Source: Oligoflexales bacterium
GTDB lineage: Bacteria; Bdellovibrionota_B; Oligoflexia; Oligoflexales; RGVZ01
Assembly (NCBI GenBank): GCA_947468665.1
Contig: CANILH010000006.1
Location: 1 to 63,954 of the forward strand
Direction of reading: 5' to 3'
Length of the DNA: 63,954 nt
Of this stretch, positions 1 through 8,684 are shown piece after piece. The notes beneath the pieces are model-generated. The model did not search any database. It was not told the DNA's origin and saw only the letters and a program-made list of their open reading frames with translations. Numbering within the stretch: the stretch's first letter is position 1; the number at the start of each line of letters is the position of its first letter. The position numbers and the translations under genes are program-made.

Positions 1-3000
1 GGTGACACGGCAGCGGATCTTGATTATGTGGCGACCAGTAGTTTGTCCACCGCCGGCGGTACGATGATCGATGCTGCGGGTAACACGGCGACGCTAACAC
101 TTGCAGCACCCGGAGCAGCTGGGTCGCTTGCCGCCAATAAAAATATTATCATCGATACCACAGCCCCCGCGACGCCCGTCATCTCGGCACCCACCAATAA
201 CGTTTATACGGCGAGCACATCTGTCACTGTATCGGGAACCGCCGAGGCGTCGTCCACCATCACCCTAAAAGACGGTGGATTCACCGTCGGCACCGCCACG
301 GCAACGGGCGGCAATTGGTCTGTGGCCTTGATCGGCGTCATCGACGGCATTCACACCTACACGGCAACCGCCACTGACGCGGCAGGCAATACCGGATCAA
401 GTGCATCGGTCGTGGTTAATGTCGATACCGCAGCTCCTTCAGCACCTGTGATTTCAAATCTGCCACTAGTCACCAACAATCAAAAACCAACCATCACCGG
501 CACAGCTGAGGCTAACGCCACAGTGAACGTCTATTCAGCTGGCTCTGTCGCATTCTGTTCCACCACAGCTAACGGCTCGGGGGCTTGGTCTTGTGCCCCC
601 GTTGGTAACAAAACTGACGGCGTCTACGCCATCACCGCAAAGGCCACTGACGCGGCAAATAACACCAGCAGTGCCTCCTCTGCAGGATCCCTGACCATCA
701 ATACCACTGCTCCCTCGGTCACCGGAGTGTCATCTTCAACCGCCAGCGGATCTTACGCAGCGGGCACAACCGTCACAATTCTGGTGGCCTTCTCTACTGT
801 CGTCAACGTAACGGGCACGCCTCAAATCCAAATGAGTCTAGGCAGCAACAATCCTTATGCCGCCTATGTATCAGGGTCTGGGACCAACACGTTAACATTT
901 CAGTTCACGACGGCAGTAGGACACTACACCGCAAATGGTGTGACGACAGCACCTTATCTAGACTACGTATCGACAACTGCATTAACTCTTAATGGCGGCA
1001 CCATCAAAGACAACGCCAATAACCCCGCAACGTTAACCCTCTCAATACCAGGCGCTGCAGGATCTTTAAGTGCTAACGCAAGCATTATAATCGACGCACT
1101 CGCTGCAGCCGTAACCGGCGTCTCCTCGTCTGTTGCAAACGGCTCTTACGGATTTGGGGCGACTATTCCAATTACCGTGACCTTGAACAAACTTGTTACA
1201 GTAACAGGCTCCCCTAACCTAACTCTTAACACAACCCCAAGCAGGGCGGCGACATTCGTCTCAAGCTCCACAACAGGAACCAATTACTCTGGAACAACAA
1301 CGTTAACCTTCAATTATGTAGTTCAATTCGGGGATATCAGCTCTAATCTCGACTATGCGTCAACGTCGGCCTTATCGCTAAATGGCGGTACTATCAAAGA
1401 CTGGAAAAACAACGATGCCACCTTGACCCTGGTTTCACCAGGAGCTTCGGGGTCACTGGGAGCAACCAAAACCATCGCCATCACCATTGCGGCGTCGGTT
1501 CCAAGACTAGCCTTTACACCATCGACCTCATACCTATTCACGGGCAGTGCCGCGACACAAAGCTACGTCGCGTCTGGAACGAATTATTCCTGGACATGGA
1601 GCCTGGCGGATGCTGGAGTTCCCGCAGTTTCGAGCTATAGCTGTTACTATGACCGCATCCTTGATAGCACAGTCGCCGCGACAAATCTTTGTTCGTCACT
1701 TCCGGGTACGACCACCTTCAACACATCGACCGGCGTTCTTTCCTGGACGCCTAATTCTTCGGCTTATGGCCCTTATGAAATATCTGTTACCGGCACGAAC
1801 TCAAACGGCGCCGGCTCCGCCAGCATCCTACAGGTCGACGTACGCCCAGCCTACACAACGGCAAATCTTCGCGGTGACTACGATGCGCAATTTAGTAACG
1901 CCTCAGTACCGGCAATCAGCACGGCCGTCTCATGGTATGACATAAGCGGCAATGGCTACACCGGCACAAACAGCAACTCAACAAACGCGGCGTGGGCAGC
2001 GGTCAATTCCAGTGGCAGCGTCACATCAACTGCGCCATACAGCATCGCTTATAATGGCTCTGGCTACACAACCCTTGGCAGCTCCTTAACCAGCAGCCAG
2101 ACCAAAGTCATGTTTAACACCTGGGTGAACCCATCATCGCCGACGTCTCTTGATAAGGTGATTCTTGACGGCAGCACTGATCTCACGGGAACTGGCTTCA
2201 CACTAAGACAAAGCGCGAGTGTCGCGAGCAAAATTGAACTCGCTACAACAGGATCCTATCAATCTGTTGTGCTTGCCGACAGTCCGACCAATTACTGGCG
2301 TCTGGGCGAAAGCTCTGGAACATCCGCGGCAGACCTCGGGGGGTCAGCCACTACCTTAACATACACCGGATCACCGACACTTGGCGTAGCTGGTGCCTTG
2401 AGTTCCGCGACCAACACAGCGGTGACCTTTGGCTTGACTAATAAATATGCTAAGGCACCCAACAACACCCTCGCGAACTATGAAAAAACCGATTCTTTTT
2501 CTGGCGAGGCGTGGTTTAAACTAACGACCAACTCGACTGACAATATGATAATGTGTAAACAGGCGGCCACAGCCCCTCATAAGGGGTGGTTTTTAGATAT
2601 CTACGCAGGGGCGCTGTATTTCGCGTTAATCAGCGACTACTCTTCTACCAACATGTTGGCTCTTCATAGTACGTCTAGTGGATTCTCTGACGGAAACTGG
2701 CATCATGTCGCATTCAGCTACAACGGGAGTTCAACTGCTTCCGGTGTCCAGGTTTATGTCGATGGTGCCCTCATCTCTATGATAACGGATAATAATACCT
2801 TAAGCGGTTCAGTCTTAAATTCAAGCGTACCGTTTCAGATTAGCGGCAGAGACTCGACCTATGGTCCTTTTCAAGGCTCCATCCAAGAAGTCGCCCTCTA
2901 CGGCTCAGTACTTTCCTCAACCAGAATCAAAGCCCACTATGACGCCGGAAAACACCCTTATGTCGCGACAGTACTCGCTGACAGCCCAACCAACTACTGG

Positions 3001-4704
3001 CGTCTCAACGAACTCGCGGGAACCCCCGCCTACGACCTTGGATCAGGCGCTACAACTTTGGCCTATACAAACTCGCCAACACTTGGAGCTAGCGGAGCAC
3101 TGGCAAATGGAACGAACACGTCTGTGACATTTAACGGAACCAGTCAATATGCAGTAGCTCCCAACAACACTCTCGCGAACTACGAACGCACTAATACATT
3201 CTCCGGGGAGGCGTGGATTAAAACCACCGGCACCACAAATGGCGGAGCCTTCCTTGGAAAAATGTACAGCGGATCCCCATACAACGGATGGTTATTCCAA
3301 AGGGAAGCATATGGCGCAATCGGTGTAATCATCGAAAATACCTACCCGTCAAATGTTATCCAAGTAACATCGATGACCACTTTTAACGACGGACAATGGC
3401 ACCATGTAGCGTTCACTTATGATGGCAGTTCTTCCGCATCTGGAGTGAAGATATACGGTGACGGAGTCCAAGTTGCCACTGGCACAAACACCGACACGTT
3501 GACGGCGTCGTCTGTAAACACGTCATCGCCTTTCGCAATAGGTTCACGCAATGGTACGAACTATATGTTTCTTGGGTCAATCCAGGAAGCGGCTCTATAT
3601 AATAAAGTCCTTTCCGCCGACAGGATCAAGGCACACTACAACGCACGCTACGGCAACTGCCTGTCACAAACAACATTCGCCGCCAACGCCTGGTATAACA
3701 TCCAGGGCATCATGGACGGCAGCACGGCAAGTCTCTTTGTCAACGGCCAGCAAGAGTGCGCGACTGCGTTGCCTAACGCCATCACCCCAAGCACCACGTT
3801 GACCGCCGGCGCCACCAGTTCCGGCACCAAAGGCTGGACGGGATCCGTGGCGGACATCAAAATCTACGGCACTAGTGATGGCTCCAGCGTGGGTACGTCA
3901 TCCACCGTACTCTCAAACTACGTCGCTACAGCGGACCGCTACGGTGGGCCAGCGGTGACGAGTGGTCTTGTCATGAACTTTGACCCGGCCAACGCACTAC
4001 GCGGCCTCTCGTTCCCAGGCTTGGGCTGCGCGATCACTAGTTTCTTTGATAAGTCTACCAGCGCGATCTCAGCGCCACTGACAAACTTCTCCACCTGCGG
4101 GTCCACCACCGGATGGAACGGCGACGGCGCCACCACGATGAGTGGTACGGCCGGACCATATAGATTGACCTTTGACGGTGTCGACGACTATATCCGGTTA
4201 GCGATTACCCCATCCACATTATTAGGACAACAGGTCACCATTGAGGCTTGGGTCTATCCTACCGCCACTGGTAACTACCGAGGCATAGCCGGAAATCATA
4301 ATACTGGCTGTACTAACTGTGGAATCATTTTTGGCCAAAATCAGGCCGACGCGCCAGCTGGATGGTCCTTTGGTTACGGCGGAGGAACCGCTTTTGGCAA
4401 TGGCGTTCAGCTACCAAACAGCAGTATTCCGAGTAATAGCTGGAACCACATTGCCCTCGTCATAAAAGGAAGTAACTACACGAAGGTATATGTAAACGGC
4501 GCTCTCTATAAAACTGCAACAGAGACACTTGCCATTAGCCACTCCGCGTTTTTCGACATCGGTCGCGCTTACAACGCATCGGGTCGCTACTTCCAGGGCA
4601 GCATAGGCCCATTCCGCGCTTACAACCGTGAACTTTCCGTCTCTGAGATCTCTCAAAACTGCAAAGTAAGCCAGGCCCGCTTCGCCGGCGTAACCTGCAA
4701 CTAG
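1..4704 (+). CDS. Giant surface protein with Ig-like repeats and nested LamG domains (5' partial)
   Basis: The frame is open from base 1. The first residues repeat a motif seen downstream (LDYVATSSLS at the edge, then LDYVSTTALT near base 960 and LDYASTSALS near base 1350), so the true start lies outside the window and at least 1567 residues are visible. The first half is a string of Ig-like or cadherin-like repeats rich in Ser, Thr, Gly and Ala; 'TDAAGNT' and 'GTAEA' motifs are typical of bacterial Ig-like stalks. From about base 1860 there are concanavalin-A/LamG-like domains. Two tandem copies (about 2269-2970 and 2971-3650), each beginning V-L-A-D-S-P-T-N-Y-W-R-L, sit inside another LamG domain whose halves flank them. 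A last LamG-like domain starts near base 4160 (FDGVDDYIRL, then TIEAWVYPT). The product is probably secreted or surface-bound, with an adhesive or carbohydrate-binding role by family. No anchor or sorting domain was recognised at the C terminus. Confidence 0.9.
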   Translation, partial: GDTAADLDYVATSSLSTAGGTMIDAAGNTATLTLAAPGAAGSLAANKNIIIDTTAPATPVISAPTNNVYTASTSVTVSGTAEASSTITLKDGGFTVGTATATGGNWSVALIGVIDGIHTYTATATDAAGNTGSSASVVVNVDTAAPSAPVISNLPLVTNNQKPTITGTAEANATVNVYSAGSVAFCSTTANGSGAWSCAPVGNKTDGVYAITAKATDAANNTSSASSAGSLTINTTAPSVTGVSSSTASGSYAAGTTVTILVAFSTVVNVTGTPQIQMSLGSNNPYAAYVSGSGTNTLTFQFTTAVGHYTANGVTTAPYLDYVSTTALTLNGGTIKDNANNPATLTLSIPGAAGSLSANASIIIDALAAAVTGVSSSVANGSYGFGATIPITVTLNKLVTVTGSPNLTLNTTPSRAATFVSSSTTGTNYSGTTTLTFNYVVQFGDISSNLDYASTSALSLNGGTIKDWKNNDATLTLVSPGASGSLGATKTIAITIAASVPRLAFTPSTSYLFTGSAATQSYVASGTNYSWTWSLADAGVPAVSSYSCYYDRILDSTVAATNLCSSLPGTTTFNTSTGVLSWTPNSSAYGPYEISVTGTNSNGAGSASILQVDVRPAYTTANLRGDYDAQFSNASVPAISTAVSWYDISGNGYTGTNSNSTNAAWAAVNSSGSVTSTAPYSIAYNGSGYTTLGSSLTSSQTKVMFNTWVNPSSPTSLDKVILDGSTDLTGTGFTLRQSASVASKIELATTGSYQSVVLADSPTNYWRLGESSGTSAADLGGSATTLTYTGSPTLGVAGALSSATNTAVTFGLTNKYAKAPNNTLANYEKTDSFSGEAWFKLTTNSTDNMIMCKQAATAPHKGWFLDIYAGALYFALISDYSSTNMLALHSTSSGFSDGNWHHVAFSYNGSSTASGVQVYVDGALISMITDNNTLSGSVLNSSVPFQISGRDSTYGPFQGSIQEVALYGSVLSSTRIKAHYDAGKHPYVATVLADSPTNYWRLNELAGTPAYDLGSGATTLAYTNSPTLGASGALANGTNTSVTFNGTSQYAVAPNNTLANYERTNTFSGEAWIKTTGTTNGGAFLGKMYSGSPYNGWLFQREAYGAIGVIIENTYPSNVIQVTSMTTFNDGQWHHVAFTYDGSSSASGVKIYGDGVQVATGTNTDTLTASSVNTSSPFAIGSRNGTNYMFLGSIQEAALYNKVLSADRIKAHYNARYGNCLSQTTFAANAWYNIQGIMDGSTASLFVNGQQECATALPNAITPSTTLTAGATSSGTKGWTGSVADIKIYGTSDGSSVGTSSTVLSNYVATADRYGGPAVTSGLVMNFDPANALRGLSFPGLGCAITSFFDKSTSAISAPLTNFSTCGSTTGWNGDGATTMSGTAGPYRLTFDGVDDYIRLAITPSTLLGQQVTIEAWVYPTATGNYRGIAGNHNTGCTNCGIIFGQNQADAPAGWSFGYGGGTAFGNGVQLPNSSIPSNSWNHIALVIKGSNYTKVYVNGALYKTATETLAISHSAFFDIGRAYNASGRYFQGSIGPFRAYNRELSVSEISQNCKVSQARFAGVTCN

Positions 4705-4711
4705 GAATTAT

Positions 4712-4921
4712 AATTAAGGGGACACCTGGGAATTAGGAATTAAGGGGAATTAAGGAATCAATTAAGGGTCAATTAAGGTCAATTAAGGGGACACCTGACT
4801 GGTTTGTGAATTATTTAGGCAGATAAAACTCCAACGCTCAGGCGATTTTCAAAATCGCGAGACACCACTGGCAGTTTTTGAAGGAATTAATTGAATTAAG
4901 GGGTGAATTAAGGGGACACCC
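4712..4921. repeat. Dispersed direct repeats AATTAAGGGGACACC
   Basis: The 314-base gap 4705-5018 has no gene. It contains three good copies of AATTAAGGGGACACC (4712-4726, 4781-4795, 4906-4920) and several partial copies of the AATTAAGG core between them. A perfect palindrome, GCGATTTT-C-AAAATCGC, lies at 4842-4858. The arrangement looks like degenerated short interspersed repeat DNA behind the surface-protein gene. No transposase is present here, so its mobility is unknown. Confidence 0.7.
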
Positions 4922-5018
4922 GAGAGCCCAGGACGGGGCCTAAGTCAAACAAGAGCACAATCTACACATAAACTCCCGGATCAACAACTGATTAGGAATA
5001 CCTTGTTCATCAGTGAGT

Positions 5019-5359
5019 CTATGCGGCAAGAATTTCGATTTTTACGCGAGGAAACACCTTCTGTGCATAGCCTAGTAAGCGGTCTAAGGTGAAGCTACTA
5101 ATTTTTCCGCGTAGTATCTCGCTGATTCTTGCCTCGTCAATATCTAGCTTTTTCGCAAGCTGCCTTTGAGTCAGCTCCTGCTCGCGATGATACTTCGCGA
5201 TGAGTTGGCACAGCTTATATTTGGCGCGTTCCACTTCAGACGCGTTTTCAGGTAAGGCAATATTGCCTCCCGTGTAGTCAGGATTTGACAGTTTATCCTG
5301 AACCTTTTTTAGAGTCGCCGCACTTGGGAATTTTTTGAACAGATTTTTTTCGTAGCCAT
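5019..5359 (-). pseudogene. HigA-like XRE antitoxin, frameshifted in an A7 tract
   Basis: The C-terminal 71 residues (5019-5234) are an intact XRE/HTH domain: TQRQLAKKLDIDEARISEIL is a classic helix-turn-helix, followed by FTLDRLLGYAQKVFP. The same frame stays open upstream to about 5358 and encodes a family-like N-terminal part (NLFKKFPSAATLKKVQDKLS). The natural start, ATG at 5359 behind AGGAGA, is one base out of phase: ATG-GCT-ACG runs into seven A's (minus strand, 5344-5350), and an eighth A would restore an antitoxin of about 117 residues. It lies 2 bases after the stop of the small toxin-like ORF, the usual toxin-then-antitoxin order. A single sequencing error in the homopolymer is the main alternative. 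A shorter protein from an internal GTG or ATG could still be made. Confidence 0.7.
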
Positions 5360-5361
5360 AG

Positions 5362-5541
5362 CTATCTCCTAAATGCGTTTATCACGCCGATATAAATGAA
5401 TTCTTCATGCATACACCAAACCAGCCGGTAGAACTTGCCATCCAGTGGTATGCGGTTCAGCATATAAAAATGAAAGCCATTCTTGATCATTTCGTGCGCA
5501 AATTGCTTACCCGAAGACCGTAGGTTCAAGTCGTACCCCAT
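5362..5541 (-). CDS. Truncated RelE/HigB-like toxin, 59 residues
   Basis: This small minus-strand ORF has ATG at 5541 and TAG at 5362-5364. It encodes 59 residues with a beta-rich pattern (FHFYMLNRIPLDGKFYRLVW, then EEFIYIGVINAFRR) resembling the core of RelE/HigB-superfamily toxins, which normally have about 90-110 residues. An in-frame stop sits directly before the ATG and no clear ribosome binding site precedes it, so the N-terminal half appears lost. Its stop lies 2 bases before the start of the frameshifted HigA-like antitoxin. The family call rests on position and general sequence pattern only, and the pair is probably dead. Confidence 0.5.
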   Translation of the reverse strand: MGYDLNLRSSGKQFAHEMIKNGFHFYMLNRIPLDGKFYRLVWCMHEEFIYIGVINAFRR

Positions 5542-5576
5542 CTAAAAAATTTCAGAATTAAATTAGGTGCCGTGAC

Positions 5577-5933
5577 TCAGCTCGCCTTCTTGGAAACCCT
5601 CACCACATTAATCTTCGCGTAAGCACTGATTAGTTCCGCTGAACATTTATCGAGCCCTTCTAGCAGGCGCCTTGATGGCCCCAAAGGCGTTGACAAGCCT
5701 TGTTCCCAACTTCGAACAGTCGCAAGGCTTACCTGAAGGAACTTCGCCAGCATCTCCTGCGTGAATTCAATGCTTTTACGTATTCGTTTGATGTCTTGCG
5801 GACGAAAATCGCGAGCCGGTTTGATCACGTACTTTTGAATCCGTGCTCCTGGTAGTTTCTTTCCGGCAGCGATTTGCTTCGCCTGTCCAAGACTTTCCAT
5901 CAGCCCGTCAAAAATGTCAGATTTCTTCGCCAT
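5577..5933 (-). CDS. XRE-family antitoxin (HigA/NadS type)
   Basis: A 118-residue protein with a C-terminal lambda-repressor-like HTH around residues 48-100: DIKRIRKSIEFTQEMLAKFL, then VSLATVRSWEQGLSTPLGPS. The WEQG motif with a following R-R-L-L is typical of the HigA-2/NadS antitoxins. It is the downstream partner of the toxin ending at 5937, with 3 bases between the genes, so the two are probably co-transcribed and the antitoxin autoregulates the pair through its HTH (family knowledge). The length is normal for the family. ATG at 5933 follows AGGTGA. Confidence 0.88.
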   Translation of the reverse strand: MAKKSDIFDGLMESLGQAKQIAAGKKLPGARIQKYVIKPARDFRPQDIKRIRKSIEFTQEMLAKFLQVSLATVRSWEQGLSTPLGPSRRLLEGLDKCSAELISAYAKINVVRVSKKAS

Positions 5934-5936
5934 AAG

Positions 5937-6284
5937 TCACCTTTCTCGTTTTTCAAGCTCATCTTCGATTGCTTGGACAGCTCTTGCAAAGGCACGGCGT
6001 TGATCCGGCGTCAAATCCTCCTGCTCGCCTTTCCTCACGAAAAAGAGGAAAAACATCTGTCCACATCGCTCGAAGTCTTTGTACAAAACCCGTCCCCCGC
6101 CTCTACGGCCCTTCCCGCCCGCGGCAACGCGGGCCTTTCTTAGTCCATGGGTTCCTGGCACGACATCGCCAACTTTTGTATCCGCCAGTAGGAAAAGCTC
6201 CAAGGCCCGCAATTCCTCCTCAGACATTCCGCCTGAGGCCCAGGTGCTCAGAAACTTCGGGGTCGAGGCAAATAGTCGAGGCAA
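5937..6284 (-). CDS. RelE-superfamily toxin (HigB-2-like)
   Basis: A 115-residue protein with the layout of HigB-2 mRNA-cleaving toxins: an N-terminal F-x-x-T-x-x-F segment, the conserved region KVGDVVPGTHGLRKARVAA, a basic GKGRRGGGRVLY strand and a hydrophobic MFFLFFVRKGEQEDLTPDQ end. Family members cleave mRNA on the ribosome and are neutralised by the adjacent antitoxin. The gene precedes its antitoxin, as is usual for higBA. The longest start is TTG at 6284, which lies inside a 13-bp tandem duplication, so the first residues (MPRLFAS) may be a recent alteration. All the core segments appear intact. Confidence 0.87.
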   Translation of the reverse strand: MPRLFASTPKFLSTWASGGMSEEELRALELFLLADTKVGDVVPGTHGLRKARVAAGGKGRRGGGRVLYKDFERCGQMFFLFFVRKGEQEDLTPDQRRAFARAVQAIEDELEKRER

Positions 6285-6287
6285 ATA
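6262..6287. repeat. 13-bp tandem duplication at the toxin start
   Basis: GTCGAGGCAAATA occurs twice head to tail (6262-6274 and 6275-6287). It covers the start codon region of the minus-strand toxin gene and changes the N terminus and leader. Confidence 0.9.
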
Positions 6288-6583
6288 GTCGATTCAATTG
6301 GCGGACGCTTATCATTCCGTTAAATAATAAAAGATAGTACTAATAAAATTTATTACTTTCAAGGCTAGATTCTGCGAGCTCTCGTTTAGCCCAATTCCTA
6401 TTACCTTGTGCTTGCCACCCTTGCGTCCGCCGATAAATTCCCTGCCTTCTCGCCTTCAGCAATCGCAAATGTAGTCTAGGCTGCTGAGCTTGGTGGTTGC
6501 GGACTGCCGTCAAGGATTCTTGAAATCGATTCATGGTACTGATTGTTGGTGATAGCAAACCGTTAGCAAACACCCGACCAAAA

Positions 6584-6694
6584 CCACCCGAAATGACCCT
6601 ATAGAGACCGAACATATTTTGAGACTTAAATCGCAGTAGTTATTGGAAAAATTTTACAATTACGGTGCGTTAAAAATGCTCAATTATCGGGCCC
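6584..6694. repeat. Diverged long repeat, copy A (partner at 12235)
   Basis: About 105 bp aligns with 12235-12343 with small indels: shared blocks include CCGAAC, GACTTAAAT, CAATTACGG and a final AATTAT-GGCC. Read on the minus strand, both copies encode F-G-L-Y-(R/K)-V-(I/L)-S-G-G, so they may be remnants of one coding or mobile sequence. The surrounding stretch 6289-6948 otherwise holds no gene I can support. A 91-codon minus ORF at 6340-6615 overlaps the repeat but has no recognisable fold or good ribosome binding site. Confidence 0.6.
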
Positions 6695-6948
6695 AATTCC
6701 TGATACAGGCGCCGCCCAAAACCAATCGTCGGTGTTAGCCCAAAAGCCGGCAACACTCTTATCGAGCGAAAAAACTCTGTGGCATCGCTGAGGCTGGCGC
6801 AAGCGGCCGCGTGGGGTTTTTAATCCGTTCTGACGTAATACCCTGGTAAGAGTGCCTCAACCGAAACGCTTGATCTTAAGAAATCCTCGAAAACGCCGAT
6901 CAGGAGTCCACGCCTGTTCACTTTCGGCAGAGGAATAAATAAGAGTAT

Positions 6949-8622
6949 ATGAATGTTATTGCTTGGGTGTTTTTTATCGTGACGCTAATGACCTTTAGTC
7001 AAAAAGCAACAGCACTCGATGCTGACTGCTACGATAAAGGCGAAGACTATTTCATCCCTGCCCAGGACTTGCTGGAGGCAAAGAAAAAAGCTCTCTTATG
7101 CTTTTTCGCGGAAATTTCGTTCAAGACCAGCGTTAAAGAGGGAAATCAGGACGTTGAATTCAAGCAAGAAACAAACCTTGAGGCGAAAAGCTCCCTGATC
7201 GACTGGCAGGGGCTGCGTAAGGCCGCGACGCCAAATCTATATCGTTGGCCCATAAGCGATGTAAACGCGAACTTGAAAGCTCTTTCCAAGGCCAACGAAA
7301 AAAAAGTAATTCCGGTCACGAAAGAAATGCAGGAAGTTTGGCACTCTAATGAGATCCGCAAAGACATCATTGAGTTGATTTCCAACCCATCGGGTGCGAG
7401 CGTGTCGATTGATGGTCTCGAATCTGCCTGCCAAACGCCCTGTAAGCTTGAAGTGATTCACGGAGAGCATACGGTGTCGTTGTGGAAGCAGGACTATAGC
7501 CGCCTTAGCGGCACAATTCGGGTTGATGGAACTCGTGATTCATTTCCGTTCGAATTAAAAGAAAACATTGGCAGAATTGCCTTTCAAAACTGTCCTGAAG
7601 GTACTGGCATCCTGATTGACGGCAATCGGCTTGGCGTGACATCGAACGGACAGATGAAAGTAGCACCAGGAAACTACGTGCTTGAGTTTGAGAACCAGGA
7701 ATACTTCAAGTCAAATCAGGTTGTGTCCGCTAAAGTAGGGGAGACAGTCACGGTAACGTGCGATCTGAAGGCCAAAATTGGCGGTGTTGAGATCTCAGCG
7801 AAAGACTCAAAAGGTCAGCCCGTGAAGGCTTCCGTTACCATTGACGGGGTGCTTATAGGCAAATCACCAGGTGTCTTCGACGTTCGTGCCGGTTCGCGTC
7901 GCGTCAGGGTTTTCACAGAGGACGACGTGTGGGAGGACACGGTAAAGGTGGAAAAAAGCGCGGTGACACATGTAGCGGCTGTGCTAACGCCTATTGAGTC
8001 AGAGGCGGAGAAACAACGCAGAGATCGCCTCCGCTCACTTTCATTGATCATGAACATCGGTCAGATGAGTGATCAAAGTCTGCTGGAGCGCAAGACCGGG
8101 AATTATTTTGAATTTAAGCAATGCGGAAGCGCCGACCCGGATAAGGGTAGTTCCATCAGGCTGCGTCTGACAAAAAATCTCTCGGATAATTTCGGGCTGA
8201 GTGTTGGTCTCATCTCCGCCGATTATGAGACTTGTCATTTGAGCTACGACTCGAAAAATTATCAAGAGATCATCGATAAATACAACGTTTCGTTACAGGG
8301 GCCAACCGCAGGGATTCATTACTCCCTTTATTCTGATCCTGGTGCAAATGGTGTCTATAGCCGCTGGTTTACGCTGAGTGTTTCGGCGATGAAAGGCCTT
8401 AACTTTGAGCTCAAAAACCAGTCCACCGGCACGAAGTGGACGGGGAAAACCTCGCATAAGGTTCTTGGGGAAATAAGCCTTATAGATATGGTAATCGGTC
8501 ATATACGGGTGAGCATTCTAGACGCCGCGATTGTTTCTGACACAGAATTTCCTGACACAAGTCCTGCTGAGGTTAAAGACATCAAGATGCTTTACATCAT
8601 CGGATTTGGTGCAGTTTTTTGA
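6949..8622 (+). CDS. Secreted PEGA-domain protein
   Basis: A 557-residue protein with an N-terminal signal peptide (MNVIAWVFFIVTLMTFSQ, then KATALDA). At least three PEGA-like beta domains follow, at about residues 145-200 (NPSGASVSIDGLESACQTPC), 208-265 (CPEGTGILIDGNRLGVTSNG) and 280-340 (VKASVTIDGVLIGKSPGVFD). PEGA domains are small surface or periplasmic beta modules, often in proteins that contact the envelope. The last 200 residues begin with a charged EKQRRDRLRS linker and then alternate in a barrel-like or beta-rich way. ATG at 6949 follows GAGGAATA. A lipoprotein gene follows 62 bases downstream on the same strand and is probably functionally linked. The exact function is unknown. Confidence 0.85.
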   Translation: MNVIAWVFFIVTLMTFSQKATALDADCYDKGEDYFIPAQDLLEAKKKALLCFFAEISFKTSVKEGNQDVEFKQETNLEAKSSLIDWQGLRKAATPNLYRWPISDVNANLKALSKANEKKVIPVTKEMQEVWHSNEIRKDIIELISNPSGASVSIDGLESACQTPCKLEVIHGEHTVSLWKQDYSRLSGTIRVDGTRDSFPFELKENIGRIAFQNCPEGTGILIDGNRLGVTSNGQMKVAPGNYVLEFENQEYFKSNQVVSAKVGETVTVTCDLKAKIGGVEISAKDSKGQPVKASVTIDGVLIGKSPGVFDVRAGSRRVRVFTEDDVWEDTVKVEKSAVTHVAAVLTPIESEAEKQRRDRLRSLSLIMNIGQMSDQSLLERKTGNYFEFKQCGSADPDKGSSIRLRLTKNLSDNFGLSVGLISADYETCHLSYDSKNYQEIIDKYNVSLQGPTAGIHYSLYSDPGANGVYSRWFTLSVSAMKGLNFELKNQSTGTKWTGKTSHKVLGEISLIDMVIGHIRVSILDAAIVSDTEFPDTSPAEVKDIKMLYIIGFGAVF

Positions 8623-8684
8623 TTCGGGTATGATATGATTTATAACAATATCGGGCAAGACATTCAAATAAAAGGGAGAGACTC

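Noticed and set aside
6340..6615. 91-codon minus-strand ORF starting M-F-G-L-Y
   Set aside because: It overlaps the diverged repeat, and apart from the first residues it lacks any protein-like pattern, ribosome binding site or conserved frame.
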